Origin: Bdellovibrionales bacterium
GTDB taxonomy: Bacteria; Bdellovibrionota; Bacteriovoracia; Bacteriovoracales; Bacteriovoracaceae
Direction of reading: 5' to 3'
Assembly (NCBI GenBank): GCA_023250815.1
Contig: JAHEZZ010000006.1
Coordinates: forward strand, 1 to 36,782
Length of the DNA: 36,782 nucleotides
Shown: positions 17,252 through 25,506 of the stretch, one piece after another
How the letters are laid out: every line of letters begins with the position of its first letter
Position numbering within the stretch: position 1 is the first letter of the stretch
Made by a program: the position numbers and the translations under genes
The notes under the pieces: generated by a model
Told to the model about the DNA's origin: nothing
Seen by the model: the letters and a program-made list of their open reading frames with translations, nothing else
Database searches by the model: none

Positions 17252-17989
17252 TTATGCTGCTTCTTTTTTGTAGTTTTCGCCCATGATTTCCAAGCGAAAA
17301 GTATCTTCATGCTTGCTTTGATCTTTTTTCATGGCATTTATAAATGACTCTACCAGCACGGGATCAAATTGTGATCCTGAAAACTCAAGAAGCTCACTGT
17401 AGGCAACTTCGTAAGGAAGGCCCTTTCTATAAGGTCTAGTTGATGTCATTGCATCGAAAGTATCAGCAATAAGAATAATTCGTGAAAATAGGGGTATACT
17501 ATCTCCCTTCAACCCACCTGGATACCCTCGACCGTCGTATCTTTCATGATGGTGTTTGGCAAACTTTCCAATAAGTTCTAGTTCAGAAAAATTTTTTAAA
17601 ATTTCATAAGAATGTTCAGGATGAAGCTTCATTTTAGAAAATTCTGAATCATCCAGACGTGTCGGTTTCAAGAGAACAGAGTCTGGGACACCAATTTTGC
17701 CAATATCATGAAATAGCGCTGACATTTCCAGAGTGTAGAGTTCATTTTCTGCAAGTTCAATTTCATGTCCAAGTAGCAAAGAATAAAATGCAACTCTCAT
17801 ACTATGGCCAAAAGTATAATGATCTTTAAGGTCGAGTGCCTTTAATAATATTTTTGTAGTTTTTTCGATAAGAATTTTCTTTTCTTTCTCAACATTGGTG
17901 AATACTAAAGAGCGATTCTTATGAGAATCATTTACATGGGGCAAAAGCAGAATATTGTCATTCTTCTTGGTCATTATTATTCCCGGCAT
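17252..17989 (-). CDS. HD-GYP domain cyclic-di-GMP phosphodiesterase
   Basis: 245 residues consisting mainly of an HD-GYP domain (about 45-235). Metal and substrate motifs are complete: FGHSMRV (His62), ALFHDIGKIGVPD (His94-Asp95), KLHPEHS (His123), HHHERYDGRGYPGGLKG (146-162, containing the HHE and GYP parts) and DTFDAMTSTRPYR. HD-GYP enzymes hydrolyse cyclic di-GMP to pGpG or GMP. No receiver or sensor domain is attached; the 40-residue N-terminus is unstructured, so control must come from partners or expression. ATG 17974 (MTKKND, with GGGA upstream) is an alternative start. It is divergent from the PP2C-like gene at 18260, with a repeat element between them. In predatory relatives HD-GYP proteins affect motility and lifestyle switching. 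Confidence 0.93.
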   Translation of the reverse strand: MPGIIMTKKNDNILLLPHVNDSHKNRSLVFTNVEKEKKILIEKTTKILLKALDLKDHYTFGHSMRVAFYSLLLGHEIELAENELYTLEMSALFHDIGKIGVPDSVLLKPTRLDDSEFSKMKLHPEHSYEILKNFSELELIGKFAKHHHERYDGRGYPGGLKGDSIPLFSRIILIADTFDAMTSTRPYRKGLPYEVAYSELLEFSGSQFDPVLVESFINAMKKDQSKHEDTFRLEIMGENYKKEAA

Positions 17990-18161
17990 CTTAAATAATT
18001 GCCTTTATTGCTTTTTTTAAGAGGCCATACTCTGCTTCATCGGAAATTTTTAATTAAACTTTAGGAAGATTGTCAAAATTTGGGAAAAATCCTAGTATAT
18101 AATCCTAATGTCCAATTTGATAAATTGACCTAATCTTTTGATGGCCACTAAAAGTGAGTGC

Positions 18162-18259
18162 TATACCTCTACCAGTTTACTTTTCAAGTAAACTGTCCGG
18201 GCATACCACTCGTAATATTGAGTTTTCCAAGCTGGAAAACTCAAACGTGAGGAGTATAA
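18162..18259 (+). repeat. Palindromic repeat element, locus C (two units)
   Basis: Unit 1 (18162-18204) runs TATACC to GGGCATA with a perfect 10-bp hairpin at 18173-18195: CAGTTTACTT, loop TTC, AAGTAAACTG. Unit 2 (18203-18259) runs ATACCACTCGT to ACGTGAGGAGTATAA with a perfect 11-bp hairpin at 18218-18244: TTGAGTTTTCC, loop AAGCT, GGAAAACTCAA. The terminal GTGAGGAG lies at ribosome-site distance from ATG 18260, so the repeat seems to supply the translation start of the next gene. It is the best preserved of the three copies. Confidence 0.75.
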
Positions 18260-19423
18260 ATGACGAAAATTCTATGTCTTTTAACGAGTGAATTAGATAA
18301 GGTTTTTTTTAGTAAAATTGAACGATGTTTAAACCTTGATGGAATTAATACTGAATCTTACTTTAGTAATACAACTATTGCTGACCAGATTGATGAGTCT
18401 TACAATCATGGCAATGTATTTTTTTTTATTAGTATTGATCACCCTTTGCTTTTAAATATTAGTGGTAACAGTAATATTTTTATACAAAAATTTTTCAAAG
18501 CAAATTGGATTGTTATAATGGATTCCAGTGAATTGATCAAAGCATCAAACTTGTCGATTGATTTTAGAGCAATAAAATATCTTTTGAATAAAGAAATGCC
18601 ACCACAACTTCATCTTCCCGTTTTAAGAAGTCTTATCGCTAGTCAAAAAAATATGGAGACAAAATTTACTCTCAGTGACATGGCAAAAAAATTAAACAAA
18701 TTTTTATCCAATAATTTACATCAAATTGAAAAAATTAAAAAGATACATAAAAGACTAGTTAAATTTAGATCAGAAATAATTAGGCCTTTTGAACTCAATA
18801 GTCGCTATGCTCCAGGTTCCGCTTCAGGGGGGGAGTTTTACGATATTTTTAAGGGGGAACACGAAATTCTTTTAGTCATGACTTCTTCTAATAACTATCA
18901 AACTTCTTCAAGCGTAATATCGATTATTCAAATGATCAAATCGGCCCCCAATCTTTCTTCAAATATTGAACAGGGCCATCGTTCTCTTCTTGACTCCTTT
19001 AAAAAATTAGTGGAGTCCGATGTTGATTTTAACTACTTGTTAATGAGGGGTAGTCTTGCCAGTGCTAAAATTTCTGTTATTTCTAAGGGTAATTTTATCT
19101 TAGTTTCTAATAAGCCTTTGAATGAAAAAAATAAGAAGTCGCTACTTCTTGATTTTTTTCATGTAGATAATTTAACTTCTGTTTTAGACAGAGGTGATCG
19201 TATTGTCTTTCTTTCTCCTGGCATTAAAAGAAATATAAATGAACGATTGATTGGGGGCCTGTCGTTGGATAAATTTATTGAAAGCAAAATAGATATTGAT
19301 TTGAAGGACTTAGTTAATGAGGTCTTTTTTCAGATAAAAAATATTTCGAAAAACCGTTTTTTGGAGTACGATGCTACTTTAATTACATTGGAAATTGAAA
19401 AAAATGCTATTTTAAAAATTTAA
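18260..19423 (+). CDS. Degenerate PP2C/SpoIIE-like protein (probable pseudophosphatase)
   Basis: 387 residues. The first 125 have the alternating strand/helix look of a receiver-like domain without the usual Asp triad. A helical linker (135-175) follows, then a region with the outline of a SpoIIE/RsbU phosphatase: FELNSRYAPGSASGGEFYDI (177-196, compare xxRYxPxxxVGGDwYD), HEILLVMTSSNN (compare DVSGKG), ISKGNFILVSNKP, GDRIVFLSPGI (312-322, compare YSDGV) and YDATLITLEI (370-379). The metal-binding Asp positions of active enzymes are Glu, Thr/Ser and Pro here, so it is probably inactive and acts by binding, as some partner-switching proteins do. It is divergent from the HD-GYP gene; the secreted-protein gene follows after 13 nt. 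The fold call rests on motif order only. Confidence 0.55.
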   Translation: MTKILCLLTSELDKVFFSKIERCLNLDGINTESYFSNTTIADQIDESYNHGNVFFFISIDHPLLLNISGNSNIFIQKFFKANWIVIMDSSELIKASNLSIDFRAIKYLLNKEMPPQLHLPVLRSLIASQKNMETKFTLSDMAKKLNKFLSNNLHQIEKIKKIHKRLVKFRSEIIRPFELNSRYAPGSASGGEFYDIFKGEHEILLVMTSSNNYQTSSSVISIIQMIKSAPNLSSNIEQGHRSLLDSFKKLVESDVDFNYLLMRGSLASAKISVISKGNFILVSNKPLNEKNKKSLLLDFFHVDNLTSVLDRGDRIVFLSPGIKRNINERLIGGLSLDKFIESKIDIDLKDLVNEVFFQIKNISKNRFLEYDATLITLEIEKNAILKI

Positions 19424-19436
19424 AATCGAGATTTGT

Positions 19437-20066
19437 ATGTATTTGTTGCCCTTTTTTCTTATTTTTTTGTCTGTCAATGTGAATGCCACCTTTAATGATA
19501 TGGACTGTCTGAATATTAATTATAAAACAACAGTAATCCATAAGGGCCCTCCACTTGGATTAACTGAAAATATATTAAAGATTCATAAATCACTTTGTGT
19601 TATTACAGTTGAGCATGAAAAATTAAAATTTTTTAATAAAAAATGGGAAATAGATGTTTGTCGTGAGCCGGTTCATATAAAATCTGGCACTAAAGATATT
19701 GAAGTTATAAAACGTCCAGCAAATTGCGTAGGGGAAAGTAAAGGTCATGAGTTTTGTACTACTATGCAAGATGTTTTCAATCTTGTTCAGGATGATGGAC
19801 TTATTTTTGCTAACGGTGAAAAAGAGGATCTCAATTCTGATCACGGAAAGGTTTATTGTGGATTTTTATTAATGAAAAAATATTTGGAAGAAGGCTTTGT
19901 TCTTTCTAGGTTTAGTTTTTATGAAAATTTTATTGTCAAAGGATTAAACCCTAATTACGGAAAATCACCGGTGGCATCAACTTCCAATGGTATTGAACCA
20001 TCCCCATCTCCGACCCCGCAACTCTCAACAGATCATAATCAAGCTCCGGAGAAATATCAGCAGTAA
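19437..20066 (+). CDS. Small secreted protein of unknown function
   Basis: 209 residues. Residues 1-17 form a signal peptide (LLPFFLIFLSVNVNA). The mature part is soluble, with about six Cys (DCLNI, SLCVI, DVCREP, ANCVG, EFCTT, YCGF) that could pair as disulfides in the periplasm. It ends in a Ser/Pro/Gln-rich tail. I recognise no family. The gene follows the PP2C-like gene by 13 nt, so the two probably share a transcript. It is convergent with apt, with two bases between the stop codons and hence no room for a separate terminator. Confidence 0.65.
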   Translation: MYLLPFFLIFLSVNVNATFNDMDCLNINYKTTVIHKGPPLGLTENILKIHKSLCVITVEHEKLKFFNKKWEIDVCREPVHIKSGTKDIEVIKRPANCVGESKGHEFCTTMQDVFNLVQDDGLIFANGEKEDLNSDHGKVYCGFLLMKKYLEEGFVLSRFSFYENFIVKGLNPNYGKSPVASTSNGIEPSPSPTPQLSTDHNQAPEKYQQ

Positions 20067-20068
20067 AA

Positions 20069-20611
20069 TTATTCGCCATCAAATTCTAAAATATTAAAAA
20101 CTTTTATTCCATGATCAAGAAGTCTTTTTTTTCCCTTCAGTTCTGGCAGGTCAACGACAAATAATGCTTCTTGAATATTTGCTCCAATTTGCATTAAAAG
20201 TTCTACAGCTGCAATTGCTGTTCCACCGGTGGCAATTAAATCATCTACAAGTAATATCTTATCACCACTTATAAGTGCATCATCATGAATCTCAATGCTG
20301 TCTATTCCGTATTCCAATTGATAAGATTTGCTGATGGTTTTTCCCGGAAGTTTTCCCTTTTTTCTTATTGGCACAAACCCTATTCCAAGTTCATAAGCTA
20401 AGGCCGATCCTAAAATAAATCCCCTAGCTTCAATTCCAACAATCTGTTCGATTTTATTTTTGCTATGTCTTTTTGCAAAAATTTTGATGACATTTTTTAA
20501 TCCTTTGCCATCTTTTAAAAGGGTCGTAATATCTCTGAACATTATTCCAGGCTTGGGAAAGTTAGGGATAGTTCTAATTTGAGATTTTATGTACTCAATT
20601 TCTTTTTGCAT
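20069..20611 (-). CDS. apt: Adenine phosphoribosyltransferase
   Basis: 180 residues from ATG 20611, with AGGA 6 nt upstream; the frame extends to 20647, but that start lies inside the previous gene. It converts adenine plus PRPP to AMP in the cytosol. Family marks are RTIPNFPKPGIMFRDITTLL at the N-terminus, IEARGFILGSALAYELGIGF, the flexible-loop region RKKGKLPGKT, and the PRPP-binding loop LLVDDLIATGGTA (120-132). Length is normal. It is the last gene of the minus-strand cluster, 13 nt after the cystathionine lyase/synthase gene. Adenine salvage downstream of CBS fits methyl-cycle recycling, since methylthioadenosine or S-adenosylhomocysteine breakdown releases adenine, though this link is inference. 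Confidence 0.95.
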   Translation of the reverse strand: MQKEIEYIKSQIRTIPNFPKPGIMFRDITTLLKDGKGLKNVIKIFAKRHSKNKIEQIVGIEARGFILGSALAYELGIGFVPIRKKGKLPGKTISKSYQLEYGIDSIEIHDDALISGDKILLVDDLIATGGTAIAAVELLMQIGANIQEALFVVDLPELKGKKRLLDHGIKVFNILEFDGE

Positions 20612-20624
20612 ATCATTCCTGTTT

Positions 20625-21812
20625 TTATTGGCAATTTTTAAAAGCATTTTTCAGGTCGGAAATTAAATCGTCGCAATCTTCGATCCCGACAGACAACCGG
20701 ATTAGATTGTTGCTGATTCCTAGTTTTGTACGAACTTTTTCTGGGATCGATGCGTGAGTCATAATCGCCGGATGTTCAATGAGGCTTTCAACTCCTCCCA
20801 AACTTTCTGCCAGAGAAAAAATTTGCACTGATTCCAAAAACTTTCGTGATTCTTTTATTCCGCCCCTTAAAAAGAAAGTAATCATCCCACCAAACCCCGA
20901 CATTTGTTTTTTTGCCACACTATGCTGAGGGTGACTTTCAAGCCCTGGATAAATAACTCGCTCAACTTTTTTATTTTTTTCTAAAAAATTTGCAATCTTT
21001 ATGGCATTTTCTTGATGTCGCTGCATTCTGACTGCAAGTGTTTTTATTCCGCGAAGAACAAGCCATGAATCAAATGGTGAGGCACATGGGCCAATGGAAT
21101 TTTGTAGTCTGAAAAGTTCCTTGTGAATTTTTTGGTCATTCACAATGAGAGCTCCTCCGACGACATCACTATGGCCATTTATATATTTAGTCATTGAATG
21201 TAAAATTATATCTGCACCAAATTTTAATGGGTTTTGAAAATAGGGACTCATAAATGTGTTATCAACTAAAACTAAAGCATTATATTTTTTTGCTTCAGTA
21301 ATTGCAAATTCTAAATCGGTGATTTTAAGAAGAGGGTTAGTTGGAGTTTCAATCCAAAGCAGTGCCGGTTGATATTTTTTTAGTTCCTGTTTTAGAATTT
21401 TTTGATCTGTGGTATTTACAAATATAAATTTGTGAAGTGAATTAAAAATAGTATTAAATATTCTATAGGTACCACCGTAGACATCGTCTCCCACCAAGAT
21501 AGTTGAGTTCGCAGGAAGGGCATGCATAATCAGCATTGTTGCCGAGAGACCTGATGCCGTGACTGTTGCATACTTGCCATTTTCCGCTGAGGCCAAGCAT
21601 TCTTCTAATCTGGTTCGGGTAGGGTTATGGGTTCTAGTATATTCGTAGCCACTATGAATCCCTGGTGATTTTTGGACATAAGTTGAAGTTTGAAAGATTG
21701 GAGGCATGATTGCCCCAGTAGCTTGGTCCGGTTCCCCGCCGACATGTATTACTCTTGTATTTAAGGATTTTTTTGACCAATTGATTGAATAAGATAAATC
21801 TTTTTTTTTCAT
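20625..21812 (-). CDS. PLP-dependent Cys/Met metabolism enzyme (cystathionine gamma-lyase or gamma-synthase)
   Basis: 395 residues of the Cys/Met-metabolism PLP family. The PLP lysine is Lys209 in HSMTKYINGHSDVVGG; YEYTRTHNPTR (57-67) and VTASGLSATM carry the phosphate-binding residues of neighbouring subunits, and SLAESLGGVESLIEHPA forms the C-terminal substrate pocket. The same fold serves cystathionine gamma-lyase, gamma-synthase and related lyases, and sequence alone does not separate them. The cystathionine beta-synthase gene 8 nt upstream favours gamma-lyase, which would complete reverse transsulfuration to cysteine, the substrate of the GshA-type ligase also in the operon. An unusual 20-residue N-terminal extension precedes the conserved start. 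Confidence 0.88.
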   Translation of the reverse strand: MKKKDLSYSINWSKKSLNTRVIHVGGEPDQATGAIMPPIFQTSTYVQKSPGIHSGYEYTRTHNPTRTRLEECLASAENGKYATVTASGLSATMLIMHALPANSTILVGDDVYGGTYRIFNTIFNSLHKFIFVNTTDQKILKQELKKYQPALLWIETPTNPLLKITDLEFAITEAKKYNALVLVDNTFMSPYFQNPLKFGADIILHSMTKYINGHSDVVGGALIVNDQKIHKELFRLQNSIGPCASPFDSWLVLRGIKTLAVRMQRHQENAIKIANFLEKNKKVERVIYPGLESHPQHSVAKKQMSGFGGMITFFLRGGIKESRKFLESVQIFSLAESLGGVESLIEHPAIMTHASIPEKVRTKLGISNNLIRLSVGIEDCDDLISDLKNAFKNCQ

Positions 21813-21820
21813 AAATAGGC

Positions 21821-23203
21821 CTATAAGTTCTGAGATTGAATAAAATGAAGAACATCGATGTCGGTTAAAATGGCAAAGGGTTTATTGTGATCAGTTACGA
21901 TCACTGTTTCTTTATTTAAAAGTGCATTGGCCACCGCTGACAAAAATTGATGTTGATCAATTGTTGTATATTTATTTGAAGTGGCAACTGAAATAGAGTC
22001 AGCAAGAGAAAAATCCCCTTGGAAAACAGGTTTTAATAGAGATTTTTCAGAAACAATTCCTTTTATGACTCCCGCTTTTCCAATGACTGGAATTTGTGAA
22101 ATACCATTGTTATCCATAAGCTTAATGGCATCACCGACCGTTGCGGTATCACTAATTGTAATAAGTTCTTGTTTGCTTTTTCCTAATTGCTCAAGGACTT
22201 CCTCTACCAAAACATTAAATGATGAATCGAGGTATCCATTGCTACTCATCCATTCATCGTTGTAAATTTTTGAGGTATATCTATTTCCAGAGTCGGGTAG
22301 GAGTACTAAAATCTTTTTTGCAGTTTTTAGAGTTTTAGCATATTTGATAGCGCCGGCAACTGCAAAGCCCGAACTTCCCCCAGCGTAAATACCTTCATGC
22401 TTAAGTAGTGCTCTCGTCATTAAAAAACTTTCTTTATCTCCGCATACGACCCAGTCATCAATTGCTTTAAAGTCGTAATTGCCAGGGATAAAATCTTCTC
22501 CGACTCCCTCAAGAACATAAGGCTTTGCAATTCCGATTTTGCCAGTTTTGGCAAAATCAGCAACAATTGAACCTTCAATGTCGATTCCGATGATTGATAC
22601 TTTTGGCATAACTTTTTTGAGGTATCGGCCAATTCCTGAAATCGTTCCACCCGTACCAACACCTGCCATAAAAATATCAAAGTCTCCCTGGGTCTGATTA
22701 AAAATTTCAGGGCCAGTAGTCTCTTCGTGGGTTTCTCTATTCCAAAGATTGTCATACTGATTAACGTAGTAAGAATTTGGTATGGTTTCAGAAAGTCGTT
22801 TTGAGACACTGTAGTATGAACGAGGGTCCTCGGGCATAACGTTGGTGGGACAAACAATAACTTTTGCTCCAAAGGCCCTTAAATTATTAATTTTTTCTGG
22901 AGATTGTTTGTCAGCGAGGACAAAAATACATTTGTATCCATGTACTGCCGCAAATAGCGCCAGTCCCACACCTGTATTTCCAGATGTCCCCTCGATAATT
23001 GTTCCTCCGGGGTTTAATTTTCCCGCTTTAATCGCTTTTTCCATAATATAAGCGCCGATGCGGTCTTTGGTTGATCCGCCGGGATTTAAATATTCAAGCT
23101 TCACATAAATTTCCGAAGACACGCCAGTAGCAACTTTGTTCAATTTAATTATTGGAGTTTTTCCAATGGCATCTATTATATTTTTTCCCGAACCTTTCAT
23201 CAT
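21821..23203 (-). CDS. Cystathionine beta-synthase with C-terminal CBS domain pair
   Basis: 460 residues. The catalytic domain (1-330) is fold-type II PLP: NPGGSTKDR (Lys46 as Schiff base), EGTSGNTGVGLA (asparagine loop), GVGTGGTISGIGRYLK (phosphate loop) and GIYAGGSSGFAVAGA. The EYLNPGG and DPRSYYSVSKRL context is typical of cystathionine beta-synthase rather than plain cysteine synthase. Residues about 340-460 form two CBS motifs (ITISDTATVGDAIKLMDNNG; ISVATSNKYTTIDQ), a Bateman module that could bind an adenosyl ligand. There is no N-terminal haem site. It condenses serine and homocysteine. The start overlaps the gshA-type stop (ATGA), and the lyase gene lies 8 nt downstream. Confidence 0.92.
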   Translation of the reverse strand: MMKGSGKNIIDAIGKTPIIKLNKVATGVSSEIYVKLEYLNPGGSTKDRIGAYIMEKAIKAGKLNPGGTIIEGTSGNTGVGLALFAAVHGYKCIFVLADKQSPEKINNLRAFGAKVIVCPTNVMPEDPRSYYSVSKRLSETIPNSYYVNQYDNLWNRETHEETTGPEIFNQTQGDFDIFMAGVGTGGTISGIGRYLKKVMPKVSIIGIDIEGSIVADFAKTGKIGIAKPYVLEGVGEDFIPGNYDFKAIDDWVVCGDKESFLMTRALLKHEGIYAGGSSGFAVAGAIKYAKTLKTAKKILVLLPDSGNRYTSKIYNDEWMSSNGYLDSSFNVLVEEVLEQLGKSKQELITISDTATVGDAIKLMDNNGISQIPVIGKAGVIKGIVSEKSLLKPVFQGDFSLADSISVATSNKYTTIDQHQFLSAVANALLNKETVIVTDHNKPFAILTDIDVLHFIQSQNL

Positions 23204-24438
23204 AGGGCCATCCTTTTTTCTTTAAATTCTTTAATTTCATAACAGCTTGCGAGTGTTGCTAATCTTGCGATGACAGAATAGGTACACTCATGACATTTGT
23301 GATCCTGTCCCTGTTGTAATTCACTCATGCAGTATTTTATAAAAATCATTCCTTTGCTATTGAGATTAGAATTGGCGTCTTTTTCTGGATTGGCCCTCAT
23401 AAATCCACCAACACATTTGCCACCAATTAAATACATCGTAATTTCTGCGGGCATATCATCATATTTAAGTACTGTTTCCACTCCTTCTTGTATTAACACG
23501 GAAGTAAATTTAATTTTATTTTTACCAATATCCATTTTGTTTCTTTCTTTGCGATTGATGTTGATAATGTCTTCGCCATTTTCAACAACCATAATACCCA
23601 TGCCATATGTTCCCTTGCTGGCCTTTACAAAAATCTTAGAAGAATCATTTAATTCTTTTTTTAGATCATCGACCGATAGGGCAAGATGATCAAGGCCCTC
23701 CTTGGAGGAAAAATCAATATTTTGAGCAGTTCTGAATTTGGCCATCATAAGATCGGGATCAATTGAATAAAGTGCGGAAAATTCTTCCACTACTTTTTTG
23801 TAATAATTAAAGTGCTTATTTTTCTCTCTGTTATACCACCCCATAAAGTAAGGAGGAACAACTGGAGTTACAATTGAAGGCCAATCTACATTTAGAGGAT
23901 TGGATTGATCGTGATTTAAAATAACCATATCGACAATAAAAGAATCATTTTCTAAAATGACCTTACCGGCCGATACTCGGGCCTGATAAATTTCTATTTG
24001 ATTTCCAGAATGAGTGAGTAATGAAATTTTTCCTTCACTGGCAAATAAGGCCTGGTCAAAGCTAATAAATTTAACTTCAAAACCGGCACTGATAAGTAGT
24101 TTTTGGAGTCCAAAAATATTTTCAAGGTAAAGTGTATTTTTAGTATGCGATTCTGGGTGTATTGCTAATCGAGTGATGCTGTTGCCATATTTTTTTATAG
24201 TTTCTTTCAAAATTTGGACACTGGCATTGAGATCAATAGTACAAATATTATTGAAGCCTGCTGGGTATATATTATGGTCTATTGGTGCGAACTTATTTTT
24301 GCCTTCACGAATATCTACGCTGCTATAAAATGGGACTTCAAAATTGGCCATTATGGCATCAATCTTCTGATGAATTTCATTGAGATTGCTTATTAAAAAT
24401 TTTTCTAATTCCTCTTTCGATTTAATTTTATATGTCAT
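23200..24438 (-). CDS. gshA: Glutamate-cysteine ligase, ATP-grasp type (TIGR02049-like)
   Basis: 412 residues. It resembles the proteobacterial glutamate-cysteine ligase family first defined in Acidithiobacillus, not the E. coli type. Visible marks: PFYSSVDIREGKNKFAPIDHN near the N-terminus, LNHDQSNP, PYFMGWYNREKNKHFNYY, the ATP-grasp lysine and loop IFVKASKGTYGMGIMVV, and the acidic metal region EITMYLIGGKCVGGFMRAN. It makes gamma-glutamylcysteine from cysteine in the cytosol. The second step gene (gshB) is not in the window. Genes for two cysteine-forming enzymes follow, the first overlapping it by 4 nt; the ArsA-like gene is 9 nt upstream. This makes a dedicated thiol-supply operon likely. 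Confidence 0.85.
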   Translation of the reverse strand: MTYKIKSKEELEKFLISNLNEIHQKIDAIMANFEVPFYSSVDIREGKNKFAPIDHNIYPAGFNNICTIDLNASVQILKETIKKYGNSITRLAIHPESHTKNTLYLENIFGLQKLLISAGFEVKFISFDQALFASEGKISLLTHSGNQIEIYQARVSAGKVILENDSFIVDMVILNHDQSNPLNVDWPSIVTPVVPPYFMGWYNREKNKHFNYYKKVVEEFSALYSIDPDLMMAKFRTAQNIDFSSKEGLDHLALSVDDLKKELNDSSKIFVKASKGTYGMGIMVVENGEDIININRKERNKMDIGKNKIKFTSVLIQEGVETVLKYDDMPAEITMYLIGGKCVGGFMRANPEKDANSNLNSKGMIFIKYCMSELQQGQDHKCHECTYSVIARLATLASCYEIKEFKEKRMAL

Positions 24439-24447
24439 GGGGAGAGT

Positions 24448-25506
24448 CTAATCTTTTTTCCAAACTTCGGCCAACTCAGCAACATGCTCTTGAGGAGAAA
24501 TACCTAAAACTTCGGGGAACTCAAAAATTGATTCGAATTGATCTTGGATACAATTTCTTATGCTTTGTTCCCTTTTTATCAGAGAGTTTTTGATTATTGT
24601 TAAGTCGTTCGAATTTGTGGCATCCCAATCTAAGAGTAGTGGCATTAAGCTTTTGTTGATGAGTAAAAAATTATCTTTGTGCATTAGTTTTACAGCGAGA
24701 GAGTGTAATTCTTCTGCCTCTTCTCCTTTATGCTGTTGCGCAGAGGTGACCAAAAACCAATTTGATTTTTTTTCATTTTGTAAAATTTCTTCTAGCTTTA
24801 AGGCATCTGTGAAGGCCTCTTGTGCCAAATAAAGTGAGTGAATCGCCTCGGTAAAGTTTTTTACAAACTCCGGCCCAGTAACAATTTCAAGATAGCTGAT
24901 AAGTTTTTTTATCCCTGTTGTGACTAATAATTTTATGATCCCGATCTCTTTATCTTTATTAGAATTTTTGAGAGACTTTCCTAGGTAGCTAAAAATTTCG
25001 ATAAAACTTTTATCAAAAAAATTATTAATTTTTTTTGCTGATTCTAAAAAATCTATAAAATGTTTTCCTGGAGGAGTATCTAAAATAATGACATCGTATT
25101 TGTTTAAATTATAAAAATGATGCACGTCCACCATGCCCATTATTTCATTCATTCCTCCATAGGGACGAACGAGTGTCTGAATAATTGTATTATTAAAATC
25201 TGTTTTGATTTTAGTTTTTTGTTCAATTCTTTTTAGGCTGGCGTATGGAGACATTAGTATGGCATCAAATGTGGCATTTTGAAATTTCTCACCAAAAATA
25301 TTCCCTTTAACTGATTGGGCCTCGCCGCCTGTTTCATCTTTTATATTTAAAACTTCTTTAAGCCTTTTAGCAGGGTCAATTGTTATTATTAAAACTTTTT
25401 TTGAAAGGTTGGCAAGAAAGAGAGCGCGAGAGGTTGCGAGGGTTGTTTTTCCAACTCCCCCTGTTCCACAAAAAATTTCAATCTGCTTAATATCCGGATG
25501 CTTCAT
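24448..25506 (-). CDS. ArsA/GET3-family ATPase, subunit with altered signature lysine
   Basis: 352 residues with a deviant P-loop near the start: CGTGGVGKTTLA (13-24), then LIITIDPAKRLKEVLN (switch-like segment) and DVIILDTPPGKHFIDFL (switch II, about 135-150). In the usual KGGVGKT loop the first lysine reaches into the partner subunit; here it is Thr. It lacks the arsenite-binding Cys set of ArsA and the CxxC zinc site of GET3. Paired ArsA-like ATPases with one GKGG and one G-S/T-GG loop occur in actinobacteria (mycobacterial Rv3679/Rv3680 type). It overlaps the next upstream ArsA-like gene by 20 nt, so a heterodimer is likely. Cytoplasmic; client unknown. Confidence 0.85.
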   Translation of the reverse strand: MKHPDIKQIEIFCGTGGVGKTTLATSRALFLANLSKKVLIITIDPAKRLKEVLNIKDETGGEAQSVKGNIFGEKFQNATFDAILMSPYASLKRIEQKTKIKTDFNNTIIQTLVRPYGGMNEIMGMVDVHHFYNLNKYDVIILDTPPGKHFIDFLESAKKINNFFDKSFIEIFSYLGKSLKNSNKDKEIGIIKLLVTTGIKKLISYLEIVTGPEFVKNFTEAIHSLYLAQEAFTDALKLEEILQNEKKSNWFLVTSAQQHKGEEAEELHSLAVKLMHKDNFLLINKSLMPLLLDWDATNSNDLTIIKNSLIKREQSIRNCIQDQFESIFEFPEVLGISPQEHVAELAEVWKKD

